From Chitinophagaceae bacterium (GTDB lineage Bacteria; Bacteroidota; Bacteroidia; Chitinophagales; Chitinophagaceae), in assembly GCA_016786965.1 (NCBI GenBank), contig JAEUVL010000275.1:1-5067 (forward strand): a stretch of 5,067 nt of DNA, written 5' to 3'. This document shows, in pieces, positions 1 through 5,067 of the stretch. Below the pieces are notes generated by a model that was given only the letters and a program-made list of their open reading frames with translations, did not search any database and was not told where the DNA came from. Position 1 is the first letter of the stretch, and each line of letters starts with the position of its first letter. A program made the translations under genes and the position numbers.

Positions 1-276
1 CTGGCGGCTACGGCTAACCGGCTCATAATCCAGATAGAAAAATATCCTACCCTGAAAGGAACAGCTGCCTATTCAGGTTTGCAAACACAATTAGAAGGAA
101 CAGAGTACAGGATAAAGATCGCCAGGAATGATTTTAATGCGGCCGTGGCAACATACAATAACAAAGTAAGAAGTTTCCCGGCCAACCTGGTGGCGGGCAT
201 ATTTGGCTTTAAAAGAAAAGAAGGGTTTACGGCAGATGCAGGAACTGAAAAAGCGGTGGAGATAAATTTTAAATAA
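1..276 (+). CDS. lemA: LemA family protein, C-terminal part (5' end outside window)
   Basis: The reading frame is open from the first base to a TAA at 274-276 and gives 91 C-terminal residues; the N-terminal membrane segment and first helices lie outside the window. Family hallmarks are visible in order: an 'EKYPTLKG' segment (visible residues 13-20), the strongly conserved 'LEGTEYRI' and 'AR.DFN' block (31-46), a following helix with 'V.TYN' (49-53), then 'SFPANL' (58-63) and the 'GIFGFK' turn (66-71). LemA proteins are usually about 180-200 residues, with one N-terminal transmembrane helix and a helical-bundle domain, so roughly half is seen here. Their molecular function is not established. 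The gene sits 6 nt upstream of the next CDS and is presumably co-transcribed with the two TPM-domain genes, a common arrangement. Identification as LemA is confident from the motifs; a role in envelope biology with the TPM proteins is inference from context. Confidence 0.93.
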   Translation: MAATANRLIIQIEKYPTLKGTAAYSGLQTQLEGTEYRIKIARNDFNAAVATYNNKVRSFPANLVAGIFGFKRKEGFTADAGTEKAVEINFK

Positions 277-282
277 AAAAAA

Positions 283-744
283 GTGAAGCTATTTCCCTGG
301 CAAAAAAAGAAATCGCTGCTCAATGAAGAGGATTCAAGGCTGGTGGTAAAAGCTATCAGGCAGGCAGAAAAGAGCACCAGTGGTGAGGTAAGGGTGTTTG
401 TGGAAAGCCGTTGTGCCTGGGTAAATGCGATGGACCGTGCCGCAGAAATCTTCTTTTCCCTGAAAATGGATAAAACAGAGGCCAGGAATGGCACACTGGT
501 TTACATTGCCCTGAAAGACAGGCAGCTTGCTGTTTTTGGTGATGAAGGTATTCACAAGAAGGTAGGTTCGGAATACTGGAATAAGATAGTGGCAGATATG
601 CTGAAGGATTTTAAAGATGAACATTATGGTAAAGGGATAGCAGAATGTGTGATCCAGATCGGCAACGCATTACAAACCTATTTCCCATTTGATAAAGAAA
701 CGGACAAGAACGAATTACCAGACGAAATTGTTTTCGGAAGATAA
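283..744 (+). CDS. TPM-domain protein, small soluble form
   Basis: This 153-residue protein belongs to the TPM domain family (named after TLP18.3, Psb32 and MOLO-1), in the short form that often follows lemA. The domain covers about residues 15-135: an N-terminal helix ('VVKAIRQAEK', 21-30), the strand motif 'SGEVRVFVES' (33-42), a middle 'RNGTLVYIAL' strand (68-77), the 'LAVFGDEGIHKKVG' segment (82-95) and a last helix 'GKGIAECVIQIGNAL' (116-130). No signal peptide or membrane helix is seen, so it is predicted cytoplasmic, unlike its downstream relative. The chosen start is GTG at 283, directly after an A-rich stretch and 6 nt beyond the lemA stop. It gives the natural 'MKLFPW' N-terminus; there is no clear Shine-Dalgarno sequence, which is normal in Bacteroidota. 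Some TPM proteins have been reported as acid phosphatases, but the sequence does not prove any activity here. The family call is confident; the function is unknown. Confidence 0.88.
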   Translation: MKLFPWQKKKSLLNEEDSRLVVKAIRQAEKSTSGEVRVFVESRCAWVNAMDRAAEIFFSLKMDKTEARNGTLVYIALKDRQLAVFGDEGIHKKVGSEYWNKIVADMLKDFKDEHYGKGIAECVIQIGNALQTYFPFDKETDKNELPDEIVFGR

Positions 745-748
745 ATTA

Positions 749-1495
749 ATGAAGCGCCTACTAGTAATACTAACCCTGCTTTTTTCTTTCTGTGCATCAG
801 CACAATTGGAAAAAATAATTGCAACTCCTCCCAATCCTCCCAAACTTGTTAATGATTACACTAACACCTTAACTCCTCAGCAAGCCCAGGCTCTTGAGAC
901 TAAGTTATACCGCTACGACGACAGCAGCTCCAACCAGATTACTATAGTGATAGTGGATAGACTGGATGGATATAATGTGAAAGATGCCGCTGTAGAGCTG
1001 GGCCGTAAATGGGGCGTGGGGAATAAAGATTTCAATAATGGGGTAGTGATACTAGTAGCCAAAGGTGATCGGAAAATTGCTATCCAGGTGGGTTACGGAT
1101 TAGAGGGAGCTGTTCCTGACCTTACCGCAAAAAGTATTATTGATAACCGTATCACTCCGAATTTCAAAAGTGGTAATTATTACCGCGGACTGGAGGAGGC
1201 TACGGATGATATCATAAAGGCGACAGAAGGAAGATATAAGGCTCCTGCGAATTATGGTAAAAAGAAAAGCAAGGGGCTGCCTATTGGAACCATCATTCTC
1301 ATTGTAGTAGTTCTTATCGTTGTTTTTGGCGCCGGTGCTGGTGGAAGCGGTACCTATGTATCCCGCGGCGGTTATACAGGCTGGACCGGTGGAGGAGGAG
1401 GATGGTCTGGTGGTGGTAGCAGCAGTGGCGGTGGCGGCTTCGGAGGATTTGGCGGTGGAAGTTTTGGAGGTGGCGGTGCCAGTGGGGATTGGTAG
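749..1495 (+). CDS. TPM-domain exported protein with membrane anchor and Gly-rich tail (YgcG-like)
   Basis: This 248-residue protein is the long, exported TPM-domain type. Residues 1-19 form a signal peptide (MKR, hydrophobic core, 'CASA' before Gln19) with cleavage likely after Ala18. The TPM domain spans about 33-160: 'LVNDYTNTLTPQQAQALE' (33-50), the strand 'QITIVIVD' (63-70), 'LGRKWGVG' (84-91), 'NNGVVILVAKGDRKIAIQVGYGLEG' as the core (96-120), and the C-terminal helices with 'YYRGLEEATDDI' (144-155). A transmembrane helix lies at about 177-193, followed by a glycine-, serine- and aromatic-rich tail (194-248) ending in 'GGGGASGDW', a typical ending for this family. The domain is thus predicted to be periplasmic with the tail beyond the membrane. 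ATG at 749 is preferred over an upstream in-frame TTG at 689, because only the ATG places the signal peptide at the N-terminus and avoids a long overlap. It starts 4 nt after the previous stop, so translational coupling is likely. Activity is unproven. Confidence 0.93.
   Translation: MKRLLVILTLLFSFCASAQLEKIIATPPNPPKLVNDYTNTLTPQQAQALETKLYRYDDSSSNQITIVIVDRLDGYNVKDAAVELGRKWGVGNKDFNNGVVILVAKGDRKIAIQVGYGLEGAVPDLTAKSIIDNRITPNFKSGNYYRGLEEATDDIIKATEGRYKAPANYGKKKSKGLPIGTIILIVVVLIVVFGAGAGGSGTYVSRGGYTGWTGGGGGWSGGGSSSGGGGFGGFGGGSFGGGGASGDW
1385..1492 (+). repeat. GGN-rich low-complexity tract coding the glycine-rich tail
   Basis: Runs of GGT, GGA and GGC codons with interspersed AGC/AGT, TTC/TTT and TGG encode alternating poly-Gly, Ser, Phe and Trp at the C-terminus of the exported TPM protein. 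The tract is degenerate rather than an exact tandem repeat. It also holds other frames open on both strands, which explains spurious overlapping ORFs there. Such tracts are prone to length change between strains. Confidence 0.75.
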
Positions 1496-1530
1496 CGGCG
1501 GCAAATGTGTAAGCTGAACTAAGTTGGATA

Positions 1531-1575
1531 TATAAAGCAAAAGCCTTTCCGATAGGAGAAGGCTTTTGCTTTTAT
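1531..1575. terminator. Bidirectional hairpin terminator between convergent genes
   Basis: A perfect 17-bp inverted repeat pairs 1531-1547 with 1559-1575 (left arm TATAAAGCAAAAGCCTT). Inside it, TCC (1548-1550) can pair with GGA (1555-1557) around a GATA loop if G1558 is bulged. On the plus strand the right arm ends in a T-rich stretch (TTTTGCTTTATA); on the minus strand the complementary arm likewise ends TTTATATAT. The hairpin starts 35 nt after the TPM stop and lies 20 nt beyond the stop of the convergent aminopeptidase gene, so it is placed to end both transcripts. The T-tracts are short and partly within the stem, so relative efficiency in the two directions cannot be judged. Confidence 0.87.
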
Positions 1576-1595
1576 ACTGAGTAATTCTTCTTCGC

Positions 1596-4109
1596 TTAAA
1601 ATCCTTTTTTGTCCTCTTCTGGAAGCTTTGACTTAATATAAGTTACCAATTCCTGTAAACCCATATCACCTGCATTTTCTTTTGCTTCTTTACTCTTCTT
1701 GGTCAATATGCCTTTTAGCACCATGCCATTAATAAAAGGGTCAGTCTGGTTACGGAAGTTTTCAGGAATGGCATCCCGGAACTTTACGATCTCATCAATA
1801 CCCCACTTTATCTTATCAGAATTTTTGATTGCAGCTAAATAAGTACCCAGTCCATTCAATGCCTGAAATTTGCCCTGGCTCAATGGCATTTTAGCAAAAT
1901 CGCCTATGATCTTTTCTGCCATGCTTTCGTCACCAGATTTTAGGATCTCGTTCATCACAACCTCCTGCAGCACACCTTTCATGGGGGTATCGGCCAATTT
2001 TTTTACAAGCGCAGTAGCTGCAGGGGCATCTACTTTTTGCAAGGCGGCTAACGCATTACCTGCTACTGTATAGGAAGAATCATTTACGGCTGATTTAAAG
2101 AACTCTGCATATTCTGGCTTTTTATACTCCCCCAATTTGTCGATCGCTGCAGCTCTTACCGTTGATTTCTTATCTGTTTTAGCAATAGCGGCTAATACAG
2201 GTTCAAAGCTCTTTTTCACAGCCTCTTTGCGCAGGTCAGCTTTACTGATAGCCAGGCTTCGAAGCCCGTGAAATTTGTCATTCAATGCAGTTTTGATAAG
2301 CTCAACGGCTTTGGGGTCATCTAATTTTTTCGAAGCAAAATCAATAGCCTCTCTTCTGTCTATATAATTACCGGCATATTTATACTGGTGAATATAGTTG
2401 TCCAGTGTTTTATTCGTTTCCTTTTTTATCCAAAGGGTTATCTTATCCGCATCCACGTTTATAAGGTCGGGTCTTTTAGCATAGTTAAACGTAAATGTAT
2501 CTGCAGCATTTTTTGACCAAACGGTATGGCGTACTTTTTCTGTACCATTATATACATCCACAGCCAGCGGTAATTTGTAATATTTTCCGGTTTTTTGTGT
2601 TTGCTTTACTATTACAGTTGCTTTGCCTGCAGCATCATCGTATGCATAATCGATCTCAACAGTGGGGTGTCCGCTGTTAAAATACCACTGATTGAAATAC
2701 CAGTTCAGGTCACGGCCAGTTACCTCTTCAAAGGCAAGGCGAAGCTGATGGGCCTCTGCTGACTTGAATTTATTGGTTGTCAGATAATTGTTCATCGCTT
2801 TGAAAAAGGCGCTGTCTCCAACATAATTGCGCAGCATATGAAGAATGCGTCCACCTTTTTGATAGCTGACGGCATCAAACATATCTTCCCGGTGTTCATA
2901 GTGAAAACGGACAAGCTCCTTTTTATCACTGCCACTCTGCAAGTAATTCTGCATATCTTGGAAATTCTGGGCATCACCTGCGTCTTTTCCATATTTGTAT
3001 TCGTCCCAAAGCGTTTCGCTATAGTTGGCAAACGATTCATTTAGCGTAAGATTGCTCCAGCTTTCCGTGGTCACATAGTCCCCAAACCACTGATGAAACA
3101 ACTCATGGGCAATGGTACCTTCCCATACGTTACCATCTACCAGTTCCCGGGCATCCTGCTGGGCACTTTCCTGGTGTATAGTGGCTGTTGTATTTTCCAT
3201 TGCCCCGGCCACATAGTCCCTGCCAGTTATCTGTGAATATTTTACCCAGGGATAGTCAACTCCTGTGATCTTCGAAAAGAAGGTCATCATTTCCGGTGTG
3301 TTGCCAAATATTTTTTTGGCTACAGGCGCATATTCTTTTTCTACATAATAATTTACTTCTTTACCTCTCCATGTATCTTTTACTACTGCATAGTCGCCCA
3401 CGCCTAAAAAGAACAGGTAAGGAGCATGAGGTAATTCCATTTTCCAGTAATCGCTGCGGGTTCCGTCAGCATTCTTTTTTTGGCTTACCAGCTTCCCATT
3501 GCTCAGGGTTACATATTTGTTGTCTACCGTTACAGTAAGCTCCTGCGTACAACGTTGGTTGGTCCTGTCAATAGTGGGAAACCAGGCAGAGCTGGATTCT
3601 GTTTCACCCTGTGTCCATATCTGCGTGGGTTTATCTTTTTCTTCACCCTTAGGATTGATAAAATACATTCCTTTTATTCCAAGCATAGCACCCTGGGCAT
3701 ATTTTTCTTCAAACTCATCAGGCTTGGCTGTGTAATCGATATGAACAATGTAGCTCTCATTTGATTTATAAGTACGGTCCAGTTTTATCCGGAGGTTCCA
3801 GTCGTCGTACTCATATTTCAGTGGAATTTGTTGGGCGCCTTTTACAAGAACAACTTTATTAAAACCCATTCCTTTCGCATCCAGATTGAGGGAGTCGGTA
3901 GGATAGAAATGCGGCCGCAAAGTGATCCAGGCCTTTCCGTACAGATAGGATTTACTGAAATCAGGTTTTACTTCAAGCCGGGTATGTACCAGGTTGTTGA
4001 TCTTAGTAGCGGTTTCCCGGTATTCCTTTTTCCAGGAAGTATCAGCAGGCTGTGCATATGTAGCAATACCTGTCAAAGCAAAAACAATCAAAAACAAAAG
4101 TTTATTCAT
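1596..4109 (-). CDS. Exported M1-family zinc metallo-aminopeptidase with HEAT-like C-terminal region
   Basis: An 837-residue peptidase that should remove N-terminal amino acids from peptides outside the cytoplasm. A signal peptide occupies residues 1-19 (cleavage likely after 'ATYA', mature Gln20). The N-terminal beta domain covers about 35-240, including the 'AWFPTIDRTNQR' segment (175-186). The catalytic domain follows: the substrate-binding motif GAMEN (302-306), the zinc site HELFH (His335, Glu336 as general base, His339), 18 residues, then the third zinc ligand Glu358 in 'LNESFA', and the transition-state tyrosine Tyr416 in 'SYQKGG'. All catalytic residues are present, so the enzyme looks active. 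A beta-rich segment follows at about 483-565. The C-terminus (about 575-800) is alpha-helical and Ala/Lys-rich, with repeated 'HGLRSLAISK', 'VRAAAIDKLG' and 'TVAGNALAAL' segments resembling HEAT repeats. No type IX sorting domain is evident. It is monocistronic in this window; a TAATTTTG element lies upstream. Exact substrate preference cannot be read from sequence. Confidence 0.96.
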   Translation of the reverse strand: MNKLLFLIVFALTGIATYAQPADTSWKKEYRETATKINNLVHTRLEVKPDFSKSYLYGKAWITLRPHFYPTDSLNLDAKGMGFNKVVLVKGAQQIPLKYEYDDWNLRIKLDRTYKSNESYIVHIDYTAKPDEFEEKYAQGAMLGIKGMYFINPKGEEKDKPTQIWTQGETESSSAWFPTIDRTNQRCTQELTVTVDNKYVTLSNGKLVSQKKNADGTRSDYWKMELPHAPYLFFLGVGDYAVVKDTWRGKEVNYYVEKEYAPVAKKIFGNTPEMMTFFSKITGVDYPWVKYSQITGRDYVAGAMENTTATIHQESAQQDARELVDGNVWEGTIAHELFHQWFGDYVTTESWSNLTLNESFANYSETLWDEYKYGKDAGDAQNFQDMQNYLQSGSDKKELVRFHYEHREDMFDAVSYQKGGRILHMLRNYVGDSAFFKAMNNYLTTNKFKSAEAHQLRLAFEEVTGRDLNWYFNQWYFNSGHPTVEIDYAYDDAAGKATVIVKQTQKTGKYYKLPLAVDVYNGTEKVRHTVWSKNAADTFTFNYAKRPDLINVDADKITLWIKKETNKTLDNYIHQYKYAGNYIDRREAIDFASKKLDDPKAVELIKTALNDKFHGLRSLAISKADLRKEAVKKSFEPVLAAIAKTDKKSTVRAAAIDKLGEYKKPEYAEFFKSAVNDSSYTVAGNALAALQKVDAPAATALVKKLADTPMKGVLQEVVMNEILKSGDESMAEKIIGDFAKMPLSQGKFQALNGLGTYLAAIKNSDKIKWGIDEIVKFRDAIPENFRNQTDPFINGMVLKGILTKKSKEAKENAGDMGLQELVTYIKSKLPEEDKKGF

Positions 4110-4129
4110 ATTGCGTATTTAAGTGAGGG

Positions 4130-4137
4130 CAAAATTA
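4130..4137 (-). promoter_or_regulatory. Candidate Bacteroidota -7 element for the aminopeptidase gene
   Basis: On the minus strand the sequence TAATTTTG matches the Bacteroidota sigma-ABfr -7 consensus TAnnTTTG exactly, 20 nt before the aminopeptidase ATG. No good -33 TTTG/TTG is found at the usual distance upstream, so only half of the promoter is supported. It would give a very short leader. Confidence 0.45.
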
Positions 4138-4189
4138 GAATTCTCAGGGTTTTCTGCCGACTTAATTATATGGATGGCTTATTCTATTT

Positions 4190-4200
4190 AACAAGTTGTT
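4190..4200. promoter_or_regulatory. Short palindrome AACAAGTTGTT in the divergent intergenic region
   Basis: AACAA and TTGTT flank a central G, making a perfect 11-nt palindrome. It lies upstream of the -33 position of the plus-strand promoter and between the two divergent promoters, where an operator could act on either gene. ACAAG at 4191-4195 can also pair with CTTGT at 4204-4208. The palindrome is short and in AT-rich DNA, so chance is a realistic explanation. Confidence 0.2.
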
Positions 4201-4209
4201 GCGCTTGTC

Positions 4210-4242
4210 TTGTAATATGTCAGGGTATTTCAATTAAATTTG
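4210..4242 (+). promoter_or_regulatory. Candidate Bacteroidota promoter for the right-edge gene
   Basis: TAAATTTG at 4235-4242 is an exact match to the -7 consensus TAnnTTTG. TTG at 4210-4212 lies 22 nt upstream and can serve as the -33 element. Transcription would begin a few bases downstream, giving a leader of roughly 15-20 nt before the ATG at 4266. That leader has no Shine-Dalgarno motif but is A-rich just before the start (CGTAAAAATG). Confidence 0.55.
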
Positions 4243-4265
4243 TGCAACCACCCAATACCGTAAAA

Positions 4266-5067
4266 ATGAATAAACTCCTCCTGTCCTTTTTGTTAGCTGT
4301 TTCAGCCCTTACCGCATCTTCGCAGAAAGTATATTTCATCTACCTGCAAACAGAATCTGAACAACCTTTCTATATCAGAATGAATGATAAGGTACAGAGT
4401 TCCAGCGCTTCAGGTTATCTTATCCTTTCCAAACTCGTTGACAGCACTTACAACATAATACTCGGCTTTCCTCAAAACAAATGGCCTGAACAGAGCTTTA
4501 CGATTACCATGAACAGGAAAGACCATGGATACCTGGTAAAGAATTTTGCTGAAAAGGGATGGGGGTTGTTTGACTTGCAAACATTGGAAGTGCAAATGCA
4601 GGCAAAAGGAAATGCAAAACTTGGTCAGCAGGGAGAAGGAGGCACTAAGGACGTATCCGCCTTTACGGAAATACTCTCCAAAGCAGCGAATGATCCTTCG
4701 CTAAAAGAAAGAACCATAGAGCCAACGGTTGAGGAAAAGAAAATAGAAGTGGTCGTACAGCAAGAAGTGAAAAAGACCGAACCTGTAGCAGAAAAGCCAG
4801 TTCCCGTTACAGAGGAAGTAGCAATGGTAAAAAAAGAACAACCTGAGACCGGGAAAAAGGAAGAGCCGGGGGCAACAAAGCCCACCCAAACAGCAGAACC
4901 TGTAATAGATATGAAACCGGGAACAGCAGTTACAACACCTGCTATTGTTGCAGAACCTACAGTAGAGAAAAAAGAACAGCCAAAGACGGAAATAAAAGAA
5001 GAACCTGCCATCATAACAGAAGAGATAAAGACTGTGGCAGCAGAAGAGTATAAACCATCTTCAGTTA
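4266..5067 (+). CDS. Exported protein of unknown function with Pro/Glu/Lys-rich linker (3' end outside window)
   Basis: The frame is open from ATG 4266 to the right edge, giving 267 residues without a stop. Residues 1-20 are a signal peptide (MNK, a Leu-rich core, then 'TASSQ'), with cleavage likely around Ser19/Gln20. Residues 21-112 form a compact domain with alternating hydrophobic residues suggesting beta strands: 'KVYFIYLQTESEQPFYIRMN' (21-40), 'SSSASGYLILSKL' (45-57), 'YNIILGFPQNKWPEQ.F' (62-78), 'GYLVKNFAEKGWGLFDL' (88-104). I believe similar domains occur in other Bacteroidota hypothetical proteins but cannot name a family with certainty. From about 150 to the edge the sequence is low-complexity and rich in Pro, Glu, Lys, Val and Thr, with recurrent 'EP' plus 'V/A/I' units, as in periplasm-spanning or surface linkers. 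A C-terminal domain probably follows beyond the window. The start is well supported by the signal peptide and the promoter-like element upstream. The gene is divergent from the aminopeptidase gene; no functional link is shown. Confidence 0.88.
   Translation, partial: MNKLLLSFLLAVSALTASSQKVYFIYLQTESEQPFYIRMNDKVQSSSASGYLILSKLVDSTYNIILGFPQNKWPEQSFTITMNRKDHGYLVKNFAEKGWGLFDLQTLEVQMQAKGNAKLGQQGEGGTKDVSAFTEILSKAANDPSLKERTIEPTVEEKKIEVVVQQEVKKTEPVAEKPVPVTEEVAMVKKEQPETGKKEEPGATKPTQTAEPVIDMKPGTAVTTPAIVAEPTVEKKEQPKTEIKEEPAIITEEIKTVAAEEYKPSSV
4710..5067 (+). repeat. Low-complexity region coding an EP/KK-rich linker
   Basis: GAA, CCT/CCA, AAA/AAG and GTA/ACA codons recur, producing imperfect units such as 'KKTEPVAEKPVP', 'KKEQPETGKKEEP', 'EKKEQPKTEIKEEP'. 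'KKEQP' occurs twice (encoded residues 189-193 and 235-239). The units are not regular in length. The skewed base composition leaves the opposite strand open for over 120 codons without any sign of a gene there. Confidence 0.65.

Noticed and set aside
69..494. 141-codon minus-strand open frame overlapping lemA and the short TPM gene
   Set aside because: It lies antisense to two genes with clear family motifs, and its Ser/Phe/Leu-rich translation has no recognisable domain.
689..748. Upstream in-frame TTG extension of the exported TPM gene
   Set aside because: It would overlap the preceding gene by 56 nt and bury the signal peptide inside the protein; ATG 749 explains the N-terminus better.
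756..805. Lipoprotein signal for the exported TPM protein (Cys15)
   Set aside because: Residues before Cys15 ('LFSF') do not fit a lipobox, and cleavage after 'ASA' is more convincing.
1100..1540. Open frames in other frames and on the minus strand across the glycine-rich tail
   Set aside because: They arise from the GGN-rich composition; translations are low-complexity Thr/Ala/Ser or Val/Ala runs.
3296..3764. Three overlapping plus-strand open frames inside the aminopeptidase gene
   Set aside because: They are antisense to the conserved M1 N-terminal domain and show no domain or plausible start context.
4625..5014. 129-codon minus-strand frame with Ser/Thr/Phe/Gly-rich translation
   Set aside because: It is the reverse complement of the Pro/Glu/Lys-rich linker; codon skew keeps it stop-free, and no coding signature is seen.
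4710..5067. Right-edge gene as a TonB-like energy transducer because of its Pro/Glu/Lys linker
   Set aside because: It has a cleavable-type signal peptide and a folded N-terminal domain instead of the N-terminal anchor followed directly by a linker; the C-terminus is not visible.

Overview
The window looks like ordinary chromosomal DNA of a Bacteroidota member, most probably a Chitinophagaceae/Sphingobacteriia-type organism. The evidence is indirect. Signal peptides end in 'ASAQ', 'TYAQ' or 'TASSQ' with Gln at the mature N-terminus. Translation starts lack clear Shine-Dalgarno sequences and sit in A-rich leaders. Exact TAnnTTTG-type -7 elements lie in front of two genes. The protein families also fit. 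No rRNA, tRNA, CRISPR array, insertion sequence or phage gene is visible.

Left part (1-1495, plus strand): the 3' end of a lemA gene is followed after 6 nt by a gene for a small soluble TPM-domain protein. After 4 nt comes a gene for a secreted, membrane-anchored TPM-domain protein with a glycine-rich tail. This lemA-TPM-TPM arrangement is a recurrent cluster in bacteria. The tight spacing makes it an operon whose promoter lies left of the window. It probably acts at the cell envelope, but its biochemical role is not settled.

Centre (1496-4109): a long hairpin terminator (1531-1575) separates the operon from a convergent minus-strand gene for an 837-residue exported M1-family zinc aminopeptidase. 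That protein has complete catalytic motifs and a C-terminal alpha-helical, HEAT-like region.

Right part (4110-5067): a 156-bp divergent intergenic region carries one candidate promoter in each direction. Beyond it a plus-strand gene runs off the right edge. It encodes an exported protein with a compact, probably beta-rich N-terminal domain and a long Pro/Glu/Lys/Val-rich linker. Its function is unknown.

I found no convincing new system. The points most worth a second look are the paired TPM architectures next to lemA, the truncated linker protein at the right edge and the HEAT-like tail of the aminopeptidase.
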